In this document: positions 23,713 to 32,909 of the stretch, in pieces | How the letters are laid out: each line of letters starts with the position of its first letter | Position numbering within the stretch: position 1 is the stretch's first letter | DNA from: JALORV01 sp963766365 | Lineage (GTDB): Bacteria; Pseudomonadota; Gammaproteobacteria; Burkholderiales; Burkholderiaceae_F | NCBI GenBank assembly: GCA_963766365.1 | Contig: CAVXZK010000002.1 | Span: forward strand, 1 to 64,000 | DNA length: 64,000 bases | Direction of reading: 5' to 3' | Position numbers and translations under genes: made by a program | Notes under the pieces: model-generated | The model's database searches: none | What the model saw: the letters and a program-made list of their open reading frames with translations, nothing else | Told to the model about the DNA's origin: nothing

Positions 23713-24912
23713 TTAGGCGGCAGCCATTCGATAACTGCGGATGCGCAACGCCGCTTCTTCAAGCGCGCGGATGCGGCTGGCCTCGGCTCGAGCGATCCAG
23801 TCCTGCAACTGCACCAGCATCTGTTCTCGCGAGGCGGAGCTCTTTTCCCAGATCGATGCAAGTTCAGTGCGCATGTCGACGAGCGTCTTGAGGACGCCGC
23901 TGCGCGCCATCAGGTCCTTCAGGCTCCGCTGCTCGTCAGCCGGAAGCGCCGAGACATCGCCCTTGGGCAGCCACTGCTTGAGACTCGCGAAGCGCGCCCG
24001 CTCGGTCTCGGGCAGATCCAGCCGGCCCAGCTCGGCTCGATAAGTGTGCGTCAGATTGCGCGCGTACTTGGCAAGCAGGTCGTAACGGTGCGTGATGACC
24101 GCCTGCAGCGTCTCGAGGTCGACCGCGGGCTTCGGTGCTGACACTTCGGGCACCGGCGCCACACGGAGCACCTTGGCCAGACCCACGGCCTGCATTGCGC
24201 GGATGTAAGTCCACCCAAGATCGAACTCGAACCATTTCAGCGAGAACTTCGCCGAGGTCGGGTAGGTGTGATGGTTATTGTGCAGTTCCTCGCCGCCGAT
24301 CCAGAGGCCCCAGGGCGAAATGTTGGTGCTGGCATCGGGAGCGTCGTAATTGCGATAGCCCCAGTAATGGCCGATGCCGTTAATGACGCCCGCCGCATGG
24401 AACGGAATCCACATCATCTGCACCGCCCAGATGGCCAGCCCGGCAGCCCCGAACAAAATCAGGTCGGCACCCAGCATCAGGCCACAACCGTGCCATGTGT
24501 ACTTCGAGTAGAGGTTGCGCTCCGCCCAGTCGTTCGGTGTTCCGTGTCCGTAGCGGGTCAGCGTTTCCTGGTTCTCGGCCTCGGCCATGTACAGCTCGGC
24601 GCCAGACCAGAGCACTGTCTTGATGCCGCGCGTCTGCGGGCTGTGCGGGTCTTCGGGTGTCTCGCACTTCGCGTGATGCTTGCGGTGTATCGACACCCAC
24701 TCGCGCGTCTGCATGCCGGTCGTGAGCCAGAGCCAGGCGCGGAAGAAGTTGGCGACCGCGGGATGCAGATCGACGGCGCGGTGCGCCTGGCTGCGGTGCA
24801 GGTAGATCGTGACTCCGGCGATCGTCACATGCGTCAGCAGCAGCGCGGCGAGGATCAGCTGCCACCATGACAGCTGCAGTAGCCCGCCGTTTAGAAATTC
24901 CAGTAAGTACAT
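23713..24912 (-). CDS. Membrane fatty acid (acyl-CoA/acyl-lipid) desaturase with C-terminal helical extension
   Basis: The protein has 399 residues and is a di-iron membrane enzyme that places a double bond (probably delta-9) in acyl chains. The three histidine boxes are visible: HRSQAH (H39, H44), HRKHH (H76, H79, H80) and the late HNNHH. Membrane helices flank them. The core ends near residue 255. The last ~135 residues form a charged, helical tail (for example RSLKDLMARSGVLKTLVDMR) with no membrane segment. Such tails occur in desaturases of this group as I recall, but their role is unknown. It converges on rpmG. Confidence 0.92.
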   Translation of the reverse strand: MYLLEFLNGGLLQLSWWQLILAALLLTHVTIAGVTIYLHRSQAHRAVDLHPAVANFFRAWLWLTTGMQTREWVSIHRKHHAKCETPEDPHSPQTRGIKTVLWSGAELYMAEAENQETLTRYGHGTPNDWAERNLYSKYTWHGCGLMLGADLILFGAAGLAIWAVQMMWIPFHAAGVINGIGHYWGYRNYDAPDASTNISPWGLWIGGEELHNNHHTYPTSAKFSLKWFEFDLGWTYIRAMQAVGLAKVLRVAPVPEVSAPKPAVDLETLQAVITHRYDLLAKYARNLTHTYRAELGRLDLPETERARFASLKQWLPKGDVSALPADEQRSLKDLMARSGVLKTLVDMRTELASIWEKSSASREQMLVQLQDWIARAEASRIRALEEAALRIRSYRMAAA

Positions 24913-25029
24913 GAAGTTAGCCTGTTTGGCCGGCGCACTTGAGGCGGCCGGCCTGCTCTATGGGAAGGGGCAATTGTAGACGCCCGGAGGCATCGGACAT
25001 GCCAATAGATTTGCCTGAATTGCCTGAAA

Positions 25030-26385
25030 TCAAGCGGGCTTTCCGCTCGCCGCCGGCGTTACGGCCCCATCGGGTGCAACTATCCGTACATCGCGCTGCG
25101 GGAACGGGATCTGTATGCCCTCCGTCGCGAAGCGACGCAGCACCATGCGAGCGATCTCGGAACGTACGGCAAGGGTGCCCTCTTCGGGGTCGCGGATCCA
25201 GAAGCCGATTTCGAGATCGATACCGTCGGCGCCGAACGCCGTCACGAACGCGCCAGGTTCCGGCGTGTCCAGCACCCGCGGCTGGGCCCGCGCGCATTCG
25301 CCAAGGATCGCCAGCGCACGATCGAGATCCGTCGAGTACGCCACCGAGATCTTGATGACCACCCGCACTTCGCGATTGCTCAGCGAGTGGTTGACCACCG
25401 GAGTCGATACCAGCATCTCGTTCGGCAGAATCGTCTCGGTACCGTCAAGCGCCTTGATCAGCGTATAGCGCGTGTTGATCTGCGCGACGCGCCCGTAGAA
25501 CTTATCGGCCGTGATCATGTCGCCAATCGACAGGCTCCGGTCCAGCAGGATGATGAACCCGCTGACATAGTTGCTGGCAATGCGCTGCAGGCCGAGACCG
25601 AGGCCGACACCCAGCGCGCCGCCGAAGACCGACAGCACCGTGAGATCGATCCCGACAATCGACAAGGCCATGAGCACCGCGACGAACAGCAGCAGCGCCT
25701 TGACCACTCGCGCCAGCACCACGCGCGAGTTGGTCGGCAGCGTGTCGGCACGCATCAGCCGCGACTCGACCGCGGATCCGAACCAGAACGCCGCGAGCAC
25801 CGTGATCGCCACCGAGATGGCGCCCATCAGCAGATCCCACAGGCTGATCTGCGATCGACCGACCGGGATGCGCACCGACTCGAGCGTGGCGATCACGTCC
25901 CTCAGTACGCCGGTCAGGTGCAGGGCCACGACCAGCCAGACCAGCAGCGCAATCCAGCGTTCGAAGGTGCCAAGCCACGCGGAACGCGGGAACGTTCGTC
26001 GCAGGACATAGACGACCAGTCGCACAACCGCCATTGCGGCGAGCAACGTGAGCGCCAGACGCAGAAGCTGGGCGTCACCGGCAGGCTGCACCAGGCCCGC
26101 CATGCGCAGCACCAGTCCGCCGGCGACCATCGCGAGCAGCGCGCTCACCGGAAACGCGAGCCGCCGTATTCCTTCAACGGAAAATCGCAGCAGGTCCGTG
26201 CGAAGCCCCGGCTGCCGCGACTCGGCTGCCACGCGGGCATCCACGCGATGGCGCATCGTCCGCGCCACCAGCCAGCCGAATGCGAGCCCGACGCCAATGA
26301 CTGCGAGCTGCCACAGCGATTGCGGTCTCGCAAATCCGCCCTGGACAGTCTCGATGACATCCTGCAGCAGCGTGGGCTCGGCCAT
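25030..26385 (-). CDS. Mechanosensitive ion channel family protein (MscS type)
   Basis: The protein has 451 residues. About six hydrophobic segments precede the MscS pore-lining helix region FGGALGVGLGLGLQRIASNY, then the conserved beta-domain start LDRSLSIGDMI and the ALDGTETILPNEMLVSTPVV loop. The C-terminal cytoplasmic domain includes ISVAYSTDLDRALAIL. It probably opens under membrane tension to release solutes during osmotic downshock. The ATG is four bases after the rsmB stop, so the two are co-transcribed. The last residues (AVTPAASGKPA) are a non-conserved tail. Confidence 0.92.
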   Translation of the reverse strand: MAEPTLLQDVIETVQGGFARPQSLWQLAVIGVGLAFGWLVARTMRHRVDARVAAESRQPGLRTDLLRFSVEGIRRLAFPVSALLAMVAGGLVLRMAGLVQPAGDAQLLRLALTLLAAMAVVRLVVYVLRRTFPRSAWLGTFERWIALLVWLVVALHLTGVLRDVIATLESVRIPVGRSQISLWDLLMGAISVAITVLAAFWFGSAVESRLMRADTLPTNSRVVLARVVKALLLFVAVLMALSIVGIDLTVLSVFGGALGVGLGLGLQRIASNYVSGFIILLDRSLSIGDMITADKFYGRVAQINTRYTLIKALDGTETILPNEMLVSTPVVNHSLSNREVRVVIKISVAYSTDLDRALAILGECARAQPRVLDTPEPGAFVTAFGADGIDLEIGFWIRDPEEGTLAVRSEIARMVLRRFATEGIQIPFPQRDVRIVAPDGAVTPAASGKPA

Positions 26386-26388
26386 GGC

Positions 26389-27792
26389 TCAGCTCCGCTC
26401 GATCACGGCAGCAAAGAATCCGTCGGTCGCATGCAGATGCGGCAGCATCACGAAGTACGGTGTGAACCGCTCCAGATGATCGACTGCAATCGACTGCGCC
26501 GTCAGCACGCTGCCCGCCGGTACGACGCGGAATCCCGGGTTGGCGGCGACAAACGATTCGACCACCTCCTGGTTCTCGCGCGTCAGCAGCGAACAGGTCG
26601 CGTAAACCAGGCGACCACCCGGCTTCAGCAGCCGCGCCGCAGCGGCGAGCACGGCATGCTGGACGTCGTTGACGCGCGCCAGCTCAGTCTCGTCGAAGCG
26701 CCACTTGAGGTCCGGATTGCGACGCAGCGTGCCCGATCCCGAGCACGGGGCGTCGACGAGCACCCGATCGCACTTGCCATGCAGCCGCTTCACTCGCGCA
26801 TCCGTTTCACTGCGGATCGCGATCGGATGGACATTCGAGAGGCCGCTGCGCTTGAGCCGCGGCCCGAGGCCTTCCAGCCGGCGCTGGTTGATGTCGAACG
26901 CATACAGACGTCCGCTCGATCGCATCAGTGCGCCCAGGGCGAGCGTCTTGCCGCCCGCTCCGGCACAGAAATCGATGATCATCTCGCCGCGGCGCGGCTG
27001 CACCAGCCGCGCAATCAGTTGGCTGCCCTCGTCCTGAACCTCGATGCGGCCCTCGCGGTACGCGGGCCATTGGGTCAGTGCCGGCTTGTCGGCAAGCCGG
27101 ATTCCCTCCGGGGAGTAACGCGTCGGCACCGCGGGCACGTGGTGCGCGGCGAACTCCTTCAACACCTCGTCGCGCGAGGCGCGGATGAGGTTCACGCGCA
27201 GGTCCAGTGGTGCCGACTCGGTCAAGGCTGCCATCAGCGGCGCGGCATCGGCGTACTGCCGCTCGATCGCCAGGTAAAGCCAGTGCGGCAGTTCGGCACG
27301 CACCGAGGCGGGCGCTCGCGCAAGATTGATCGCGAGCGCGTTCTTGACCGCCGCGGCATCGCCGCGCAGCGCACGCGCTTCCAGCGCATCCAGGCCGTGC
27401 TGCCGGGCAAGGGTCACCAGCGCCGCGAGGCGGGGTGCGCGCGCAGGCATCGCCGGCTGCAGCGCCCATCCCAGCGTCGCGTAGCGGCGAAGTGCGAAAA
27501 AAATCGCCTCGGCGACCAGGCTGCGCTCACGACGGCCAAGCGTCGGATGCTCGCGAAAGAAACGCGACATCACCGCGTCCGCCGGTCCATCGAAGCGCAG
27601 AACCCGCGCCAGCGCGTCAGCCAGCGCGTCGATCACGATCGAGGTGATGCGCGCAGCGTGCGGCGCGCTGGCCGCTCTGGACGGCGGAGATGGGCGGGAC
27701 GGGCGGGTGGCGTCACGTTCGCGCGAGGGGCGTGCTCGATTCGACGCCGGCGCGCTCCGTGCGCTGCCTGACCGGGGGCGTTCGCGTTTCAC
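26389..27792 (-). CDS. rsmB: 16S rRNA m5C967 methyltransferase
   Basis: The protein has 467 residues and is a SAM-dependent RNA methyltransferase with an N-terminal NusB-like domain. The catalytic domain shows DFCAGAGGKTLALGALM (SAM site), VDAPCSGSGTLRRNPD (catalytic Cys) and YATCSLLTRENQ (second Cys). The start GTG 27792 overlaps the purN TGA by four bases (GTGA). The first ~45 residues are a basic, probably disordered leader. A later start near the NusB-like part (TSIVIDALADALARVL) cannot be excluded. Confidence 0.92.
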   Translation of the reverse strand: MKRERPRSGSARSAPASNRARPSRERDATRPSRPSPPSRAASAPHAARITSIVIDALADALARVLRFDGPADAVMSRFFREHPTLGRRERSLVAEAIFFALRRYATLGWALQPAMPARAPRLAALVTLARQHGLDALEARALRGDAAAVKNALAINLARAPASVRAELPHWLYLAIERQYADAAPLMAALTESAPLDLRVNLIRASRDEVLKEFAAHHVPAVPTRYSPEGIRLADKPALTQWPAYREGRIEVQDEGSQLIARLVQPRRGEMIIDFCAGAGGKTLALGALMRSSGRLYAFDINQRRLEGLGPRLKRSGLSNVHPIAIRSETDARVKRLHGKCDRVLVDAPCSGSGTLRRNPDLKWRFDETELARVNDVQHAVLAAAARLLKPGGRLVYATCSLLTRENQEVVESFVAANPGFRVVPAGSVLTAQSIAVDHLERFTPYFVMLPHLHATDGFFAAVIERS

Positions 27793-28439
27793 GATGCGAG
27801 CCGCGCGAGATCGGTAGCGGGGGCGTCGGTCACGCTGACATGGCCATTCCGCCACGTCACACGCTGCTCGAGCACCAGGCGCACCGCACGCGGCAGCAGT
27901 TGGTGTTCCTGCTCGAGGACACGCGCGGACAGCGATTCAGCATCGTCCCCGGGAAGCACCGGCACCACGGCCTGCGCGATGATGCCGCCCGCATCGACCT
28001 CGTCCGTCACGAAGTGCACTGTCGCCCCGTGCACGCGCACACCGGCCGCCAGGGCCCGTTCGTGCGTCTTCAGCCCGGGAAACGACGGCAAGAGCGACGG
28101 ATGGATGTTGATCAAGCGGCCGACATAGCGGCGCACGAATTGCGGTGTCAGCACGCGCATGAAACCGGCCAGCACGACGACGCTCGGCGCGTAGCAATCG
28201 ATTTCGCCGGACAGCGCGCGATCGAACTCCTCGCGCGTCGCGAAGCGGGTGTGGTCGACAATGCTGGTCGCGATGCCGGCTCGCCGTGCAACGTCGAGGC
28301 CCGCGGCTTCGGCCCGGTTGCTGATCACAGCCGTGACCGCGGCATCCAGTTCTTCGCGCCAGCGTTCCTCATCTGCCGTGCGCAGCAAGGCTTCGAGGTT
28401 GCTGCCGCGGCCCGAGATCAGGACGACGAGGTTCTTCAT
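27789..28439 (-). CDS. purN: Phosphoribosylglycinamide formyltransferase
   Basis: The enzyme performs the third step of purine synthesis, transferring formyl from 10-formyl-THF to GAR. It has 216 residues. Visible are the phosphate-binding LISGRGSNLEALLR, the catalytic INIHPSLLPSFPGLKTH and the VDAGGIIAQ Asp region. ATG 28439 (MKNLVVLISGRG) is the right start. The open frame runs far upstream but there it is antisense to ribF. A TACAAT (28453-28448) lies just before the ATG and may be a -10. Confidence 0.96.
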   Translation of the reverse strand: MKNLVVLISGRGSNLEALLRTADEERWREELDAAVTAVISNRAEAAGLDVARRAGIATSIVDHTRFATREEFDRALSGEIDCYAPSVVVLAGFMRVLTPQFVRRYVGRLINIHPSLLPSFPGLKTHERALAAGVRVHGATVHFVTDEVDAGGIIAQAVVPVLPGDDAESLSARVLEQEHQLLPRAVRLVLEQRVTWRNGHVSVTDAPATDLARLAS

Positions 28440-28516
28440 TCGCAGGCATTGTACCGATCGGCATTGCGCGGCCTTCGCTAAGTGCCGGAAAACACGAGGG
28501 AAACGGCAACCATCCG

Positions 28517-28522
28517 TATAAT
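28517..28522 (+). promoter_or_regulatory. Candidate -10 of the ribF-ileS-lspA promoter
   Basis: A perfect TATAAT lies 34 bases upstream of the ribF ATG in the 117-base divergent gap to purN. No good -35 is seen at the standard distance, so an activator or an unusual promoter is possible. Confidence 0.45.
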
Positions 28523-28556
28523 CCTGCGCTCCTCCCACGCTTCTTCCCCGAGCTGC

Positions 28557-29489
28557 ATGCAGGTCTTCCGCGGAATGCCGCGTCCGAGCGAGCGCATTGC
28601 CTGCGCACTGACGATCGGCAACTTCGATGGCGTGCATCGTGGCCATCAGGCGCTGCTGGCACGCGTCGTCGCCGCGGCCCGCGCGCGCGGCATCGCGGCA
28701 GCCGTAATGACCTTCGAGCCGCACCCGCGCGAGCTCTTCACGCCCGACCGCGCTCCGATGCGAATTTCCGGCCTGCGCGACAAGCTGGAAGCGCTGGCCG
28801 AATGCGGTGTCGATCGCGTGATCGTCCAGCACTTCAACCGCCCCTTCGCGTCGCTGACGGCGGAAGCCTTCATCGACCTGCTGATCCAGGGATGCCAGGC
28901 GCGGTGGGTCCTCGTCGGCGATGACTTCCGCTTCGGCGCCCGACGCACCGGCGACATCTCGTTGCTGCAGCGACACGCTTCGCACGGTGCCTTCGAACTC
29001 GAACAGATGCCCACGGTGGTCGAGGGCGGCGAGCGGATTTCCAGTTCGGCGGTGCGCGCCGCGCTCGCCGCCGGAGACCTCGCGCGGGCCGCGGACCTGC
29101 TGGGCCGGCCTTATGCGATCAGCGGCCGCGTCCTGCACGGTCGCAAGCTCGGACGGGAAATCGGGTTTCCGACGATGAACCTGCGCATCGCGCACCGTCA
29201 CCCGGCGGTACAGGGAGTATTTGCCGTCCGCGTACATGGCCTCGGGACGCACGCCCGGCCCGGCGTGGCGAGCATCGGACTGCGGCCCACGGTGGAGGAC
29301 AGCGGCCGCTGGATGCTTGAAGTCCATCTCTTCGATTTCGCGGACCATGTCTACGGGCGACTCGTCCGCGTCGAGTTCCTGCAGAAGCTGCGCGATGAAG
29401 TGCGCTATGGCAGCCTCGTCGAACTGGCGGCGGCGATTGCCGACGACGCGCGCCGGGCTCGAGAGCTGTTCGCGTCGGCGCTCCGCTAG
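28557..29489 (+). CDS. ribF: Bifunctional riboflavin kinase / FAD synthetase
   Basis: The protein has 310 residues. The N-terminal nucleotidyltransferase domain shows TIGNFDGVHRGHQALL and TFEPHPRELF. The C-terminal riboflavin kinase domain shows GRKLGREIGFPTMNL and the late VEFLQKLRDE. It makes FMN and then FAD. ATG 28557 (MQVFRGMPRPS) matches the usual family start; an ATG 25 codons upstream gives unrelated residues. It is followed by ileS and lspA, the standard proteobacterial order. Confidence 0.96.
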   Translation: MQVFRGMPRPSERIACALTIGNFDGVHRGHQALLARVVAAARARGIAAAVMTFEPHPRELFTPDRAPMRISGLRDKLEALAECGVDRVIVQHFNRPFASLTAEAFIDLLIQGCQARWVLVGDDFRFGARRTGDISLLQRHASHGAFELEQMPTVVEGGERISSSAVRAALAAGDLARAADLLGRPYAISGRVLHGRKLGREIGFPTMNLRIAHRHPAVQGVFAVRVHGLGTHARPGVASIGLRPTVEDSGRWMLEVHLFDFADHVYGRLVRVEFLQKLRDEVRYGSLVELAAAIADDARRARELFASALR

Positions 29490-29564
29490 CGCACGCTACA
29501 CTCGCGCTCCGCTTTACCCACGACACCTCTTGCAGAGCCCGAGGGGGCCAAGGAGTGCCACACC

Positions 29565-32408
29565 ATGGCTGACACCGAAGCCAAGAAGAAGCCTGCGTCC
29601 GATCCCGCGACGCGCAAGTACCCGCTGAATCTTCCCGATACGCCGTTCCCGATGCGCGGCGATCTCGCCAGGCGCGAGCCGCAGTGGATCCGCGAGTGGG
29701 ACGAGCAGAAGGTCTACGACCAGATACGTGCCGCTTCTGTGGGTCGGCCGAAGTGGATCCTGCACGACGGCCCGCCCTACGCGAACAACGACATCCACAT
29801 CGGCCATGCAGTCAACAAGATCCTGAAGGATGTCGTCGTCAAGAGCCATCAGATGGCCGGCTTTGACGCGCATTACGTCCCGGGGTGGGACTGCCACGGC
29901 ATGCCGATCGAGATCCAGATCGAGAAGAAATACGGCAAGCACCTGCCGCCGCGCGAGGTGATCGCCAAGTCCCGCGCCTGGGCCACCGAACAGATCGAGC
30001 GCCAGAAGCAGGACTTCAAGCGTCTCGGCGTGCTGGGCGCGTGGGACCGTCCGTACACGACGATGAATTTCCGCGCTGAAGCCAACGAGATTCGTGCTCT
30101 GGCGAAGATCATGGCCAAGGGTTTTGTATTCCGTGGGCTGAAGCCGGTGAACTGGTGCTTCGACTGCGGCTCCGCGCTGGCGGAAGCCGAGGTCGAGTAC
30201 CAGGACAAGGTCGATCTCGCAGTTGACGTGGCCTTCCCGGTGCGCGACGACGAGCGCCGCAAGCTGGCGCAGGCCTTCGGCCTTCCCGCGCTGCCCGACA
30301 AGCCGGTCGCCGCGACGATCTGGACCACGACGCCGTGGACGATCCCGGCCAACCAGGCGCTCAACCTGCACCCGGAGTTCAGCTACGACCTGGTCGATAC
30401 CGAGCGCGGCCTGCTGGTGCTGGCGAGCGATCGCAAGGAAGCGTGTCTCGCGAACTGGGGACTGACGGGAACGACGCTGGCACAGACGCGCGGCGAGTCG
30501 CTCGGCCTGATCCGCTTCCGCCATCCGTTCTATGACCGCGACGCTCCGGTGTATCTCGGCGACTACGTCACGCTCGACACGGGCACTGGCATCGTGCATT
30601 CATCACCGGCCTATGGTGTCGAGGACTTCGTCTCGTGCAAGGCGCACGGCATGACTGACGACGAGATCCTCAACCCGGTGCAGGGTGACGGCGTCTACGC
30701 CGAGTCGCTGCAGCTGTTCGGCGGCATGAAGATCTGGGACGCCAACCCGAAGGTCGTCGACGTGATGCGCGAGCATGGTGCGCTGCTGAAGGTCGAGAAG
30801 TTCACGCACAGCTACATGCATTGCTGGCGGCATCGCACCCCGGTCATCTACCGCGCAACGTCGCAGTGGTTCGCCGGCATGGACACGCTGCCGAAGAGCG
30901 GCGACAAGACACTACGCGAACTCGCGCTGGCCGGCATCGAGGCCACCCAGTTCTACCCCGGCTGGGGCAAGGCGCGGCTGCAGGGCATGATCGCCAACCG
31001 GCCGGACTGGACGCTGTCGCGCCAGCGCCAGTGGGGCACGCCGATGGCGTTCTTCGTGCACAAGGCGACCGGCGAACTGCACCCACGCACGGTTGAACTG
31101 CTCGAGCAGGTGGCGCTGCGAGTCGAGCAGGGCGGCATCGAAGCCTGGCAGGACCTCGATCCACGTGAACTGCTCGGTGACGATACCGAGCACTACGTCA
31201 AGAACAAGGACACGATCGACGTCTGGTTCGATTCGGGCACGACGCACGAAACCGTGCTGCGCGGCTCGCACGCCGCGGAGTCGCACTTCCCGGCCGAGAT
31301 GTATCTGGAGGGCTCGGACCAGCACCGCGGCTGGTTTCATTCGTCGCTGCTGACCTCCTGCATGATCAATGGCGTGCCGCCCTACAAGGCGCTGCTGACG
31401 CACGGCTTCGTCGTCGATGGCCAGGGCCGCAAGATGAGCAAGTCGCTCGGCAACGTCATCGCGCCGCAGAAAGTGGCCGACACGCTCGGCGCCGAGATCA
31501 TCCGGCTGTGGGTGGCCAGCACCGACTACTCGGGCGAGCTGTCGCTTTCGGACGAGATCCTCAAGCGCGTCGTCGAAAGTTACCGGCGCCTGCGCAACAC
31601 GCTGCGCTTCCTGCTTGCAAACGTCAGCGACTTCGATCCGGCCAGGGACGCGCTGCCGGTCGAGGAATGGCTCGAGATCGACCGCTACGCGCTGGCGATG
31701 ATGCGCGACGTCAGCGCCCGCACGCTGGCGGACTACGAGCATTACGAATACCACCCGATCGTGGCGCGGCTGCAGACGTTCGCGTCCGAAGACCTCGGCG
31801 CGTTCTATCTCGACATCCTGAAGGACCGGCTGTACACGACCCCGCCCGCCTCGAAGGCGCGGCGCTCCGCGCAGTCGGCGCTTTACCTCATCACCGACGC
31901 CCTGCTCCGCCTGATGGCGCCGCTGCTTTCCTTCACCGCCGAGGAAGCGTGGCGAGTGTTCCAGCGCCGCAGCGATGGCACGATCTTCACCGAGACCTAC
32001 GCCCGGTTGCCGGACGTCCGCGATGAAGCGGCGCTGCTCGAACGCTGGACCGCGCTTCGGGCCGTCCGCACCGAAGTGCAGAAGCGGCTCGAGGAACTGC
32101 GGGAACAGGGCGCGATCGGCTCGTCGCTGCAGGCGGACGTCGAGATTCGAGCGAGCGGGCCCAGGGCGCAGTTGCTGCAGTCGCTCGGCGACGACCTGCG
32201 CTTCGTGCTGATCACCTCGCAGGCACGTGTAACGCCGGTCACGCAGACGGCAGAGGAAGGCATCTTCGTCACGGCCTCGAGCGCGACAAAGTGCGGACGC
32301 TGCTGGCACTGGCGCGACGACGTCGGTGCGGATGCGCGGCACCCGACGCTTTGCGGGCGTTGCGTCTCGAACCTGTTCGGTGCCGGCGAGGCGCGCGAGC
32401 ACGCCTGA
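29565..32408 (+). CDS. ileS: Isoleucyl-tRNA synthetase
   Basis: This class I synthetase has 947 residues, normal length. The HIGH motif is HIGH in the NNDIHIGHAVNKILKD stretch and KMSKS is in GRKMSKSLGN. The editing domain has TTPWTIPANQALN. The C-terminal zinc finger is visible as KCGRCWHWR with a later LCGRC. A strong AAGGAGTG site lies before the ATG. Its TGA overlaps the lspA ATG by one base (TGATG). Confidence 0.98.
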   Translation: MADTEAKKKPASDPATRKYPLNLPDTPFPMRGDLARREPQWIREWDEQKVYDQIRAASVGRPKWILHDGPPYANNDIHIGHAVNKILKDVVVKSHQMAGFDAHYVPGWDCHGMPIEIQIEKKYGKHLPPREVIAKSRAWATEQIERQKQDFKRLGVLGAWDRPYTTMNFRAEANEIRALAKIMAKGFVFRGLKPVNWCFDCGSALAEAEVEYQDKVDLAVDVAFPVRDDERRKLAQAFGLPALPDKPVAATIWTTTPWTIPANQALNLHPEFSYDLVDTERGLLVLASDRKEACLANWGLTGTTLAQTRGESLGLIRFRHPFYDRDAPVYLGDYVTLDTGTGIVHSSPAYGVEDFVSCKAHGMTDDEILNPVQGDGVYAESLQLFGGMKIWDANPKVVDVMREHGALLKVEKFTHSYMHCWRHRTPVIYRATSQWFAGMDTLPKSGDKTLRELALAGIEATQFYPGWGKARLQGMIANRPDWTLSRQRQWGTPMAFFVHKATGELHPRTVELLEQVALRVEQGGIEAWQDLDPRELLGDDTEHYVKNKDTIDVWFDSGTTHETVLRGSHAAESHFPAEMYLEGSDQHRGWFHSSLLTSCMINGVPPYKALLTHGFVVDGQGRKMSKSLGNVIAPQKVADTLGAEIIRLWVASTDYSGELSLSDEILKRVVESYRRLRNTLRFLLANVSDFDPARDALPVEEWLEIDRYALAMMRDVSARTLADYEHYEYHPIVARLQTFASEDLGAFYLDILKDRLYTTPPASKARRSAQSALYLITDALLRLMAPLLSFTAEEAWRVFQRRSDGTIFTETYARLPDVRDEAALLERWTALRAVRTEVQKRLEELREQGAIGSSLQADVEIRASGPRAQLLQSLGDDLRFVLITSQARVTPVTQTAEEGIFVTASSATKCGRCWHWRDDVGADARHPTLCGRCVSNLFGAGEAREHA

Positions 32409-32905
32409 TGAGCTTCGACCGTGACTCCTGGTTTCAGCGCATGCTGCCGTGGCTGGCCCTGGCACTGCTGGTGCTGTTCCTCGATCAGCTGACCAAGATC
32501 GTCATCGAACGCGCGTTCAGTTTCGGCGACGTCCGGCCGGTGACCAGCTTCTTCAATCTGGTGCTCACCTACAACAAGGGCGCGGCTTTTTCGTTCCTGG
32601 CCAACGCTGGGGGATGGCAGGACGAGTTCCTGACCTTCATCGGACTCGCCGCGTCGGCCTTCATCGTCTACCTGCTTGCACGCCACGGCCATCAGCGGCT
32701 GTTTGCCTGCGCGCTCGCGCTGATCCTCGGAGGTGCCATCGGCAACGTGATCGACCGAATCGTCCACGGCCATGTCATCGACTTCCTCGATTTCCACTGG
32801 GGTGGATGGCACTGGCCCGCCTTCAACCTCGCGGATTCGGCAATCGTCGGTGGCGCCGCGCTGCTGATCCTCGACGAGTTGCTGCGCGTGCGTCGGGCAA
32901 AATAG
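32408..32905 (+). CDS. lspA: Lipoprotein signal peptidase (signal peptidase II)
   Basis: This inner-membrane aspartyl protease removes signal peptides from prolipoproteins. It has 165 residues and four membrane helices. The catalytic aspartates are in GGAIGNVIDRIVHGHVIDF and in FNLADSAIVGG. The early LDQLTKIVIE and LVLTYNKGAAFSFL motifs are typical. The start overlaps the ileS stop by one base. Coupling to ileS is the usual arrangement. Confidence 0.97.
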   Translation: MSFDRDSWFQRMLPWLALALLVLFLDQLTKIVIERAFSFGDVRPVTSFFNLVLTYNKGAAFSFLANAGGWQDEFLTFIGLAASAFIVYLLARHGHQRLFACALALILGGAIGNVIDRIVHGHVIDFLDFHWGGWHWPAFNLADSAIVGGAALLILDELLRVRRAK

Positions 32906-32909
32906 CGTG

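Noticed and set aside
28440..29348. N-terminal extension of the purN frame by about 300 residues
   Set aside because: It is antisense to ribF, and the family starts at MKNLVVLISGRG (28439).
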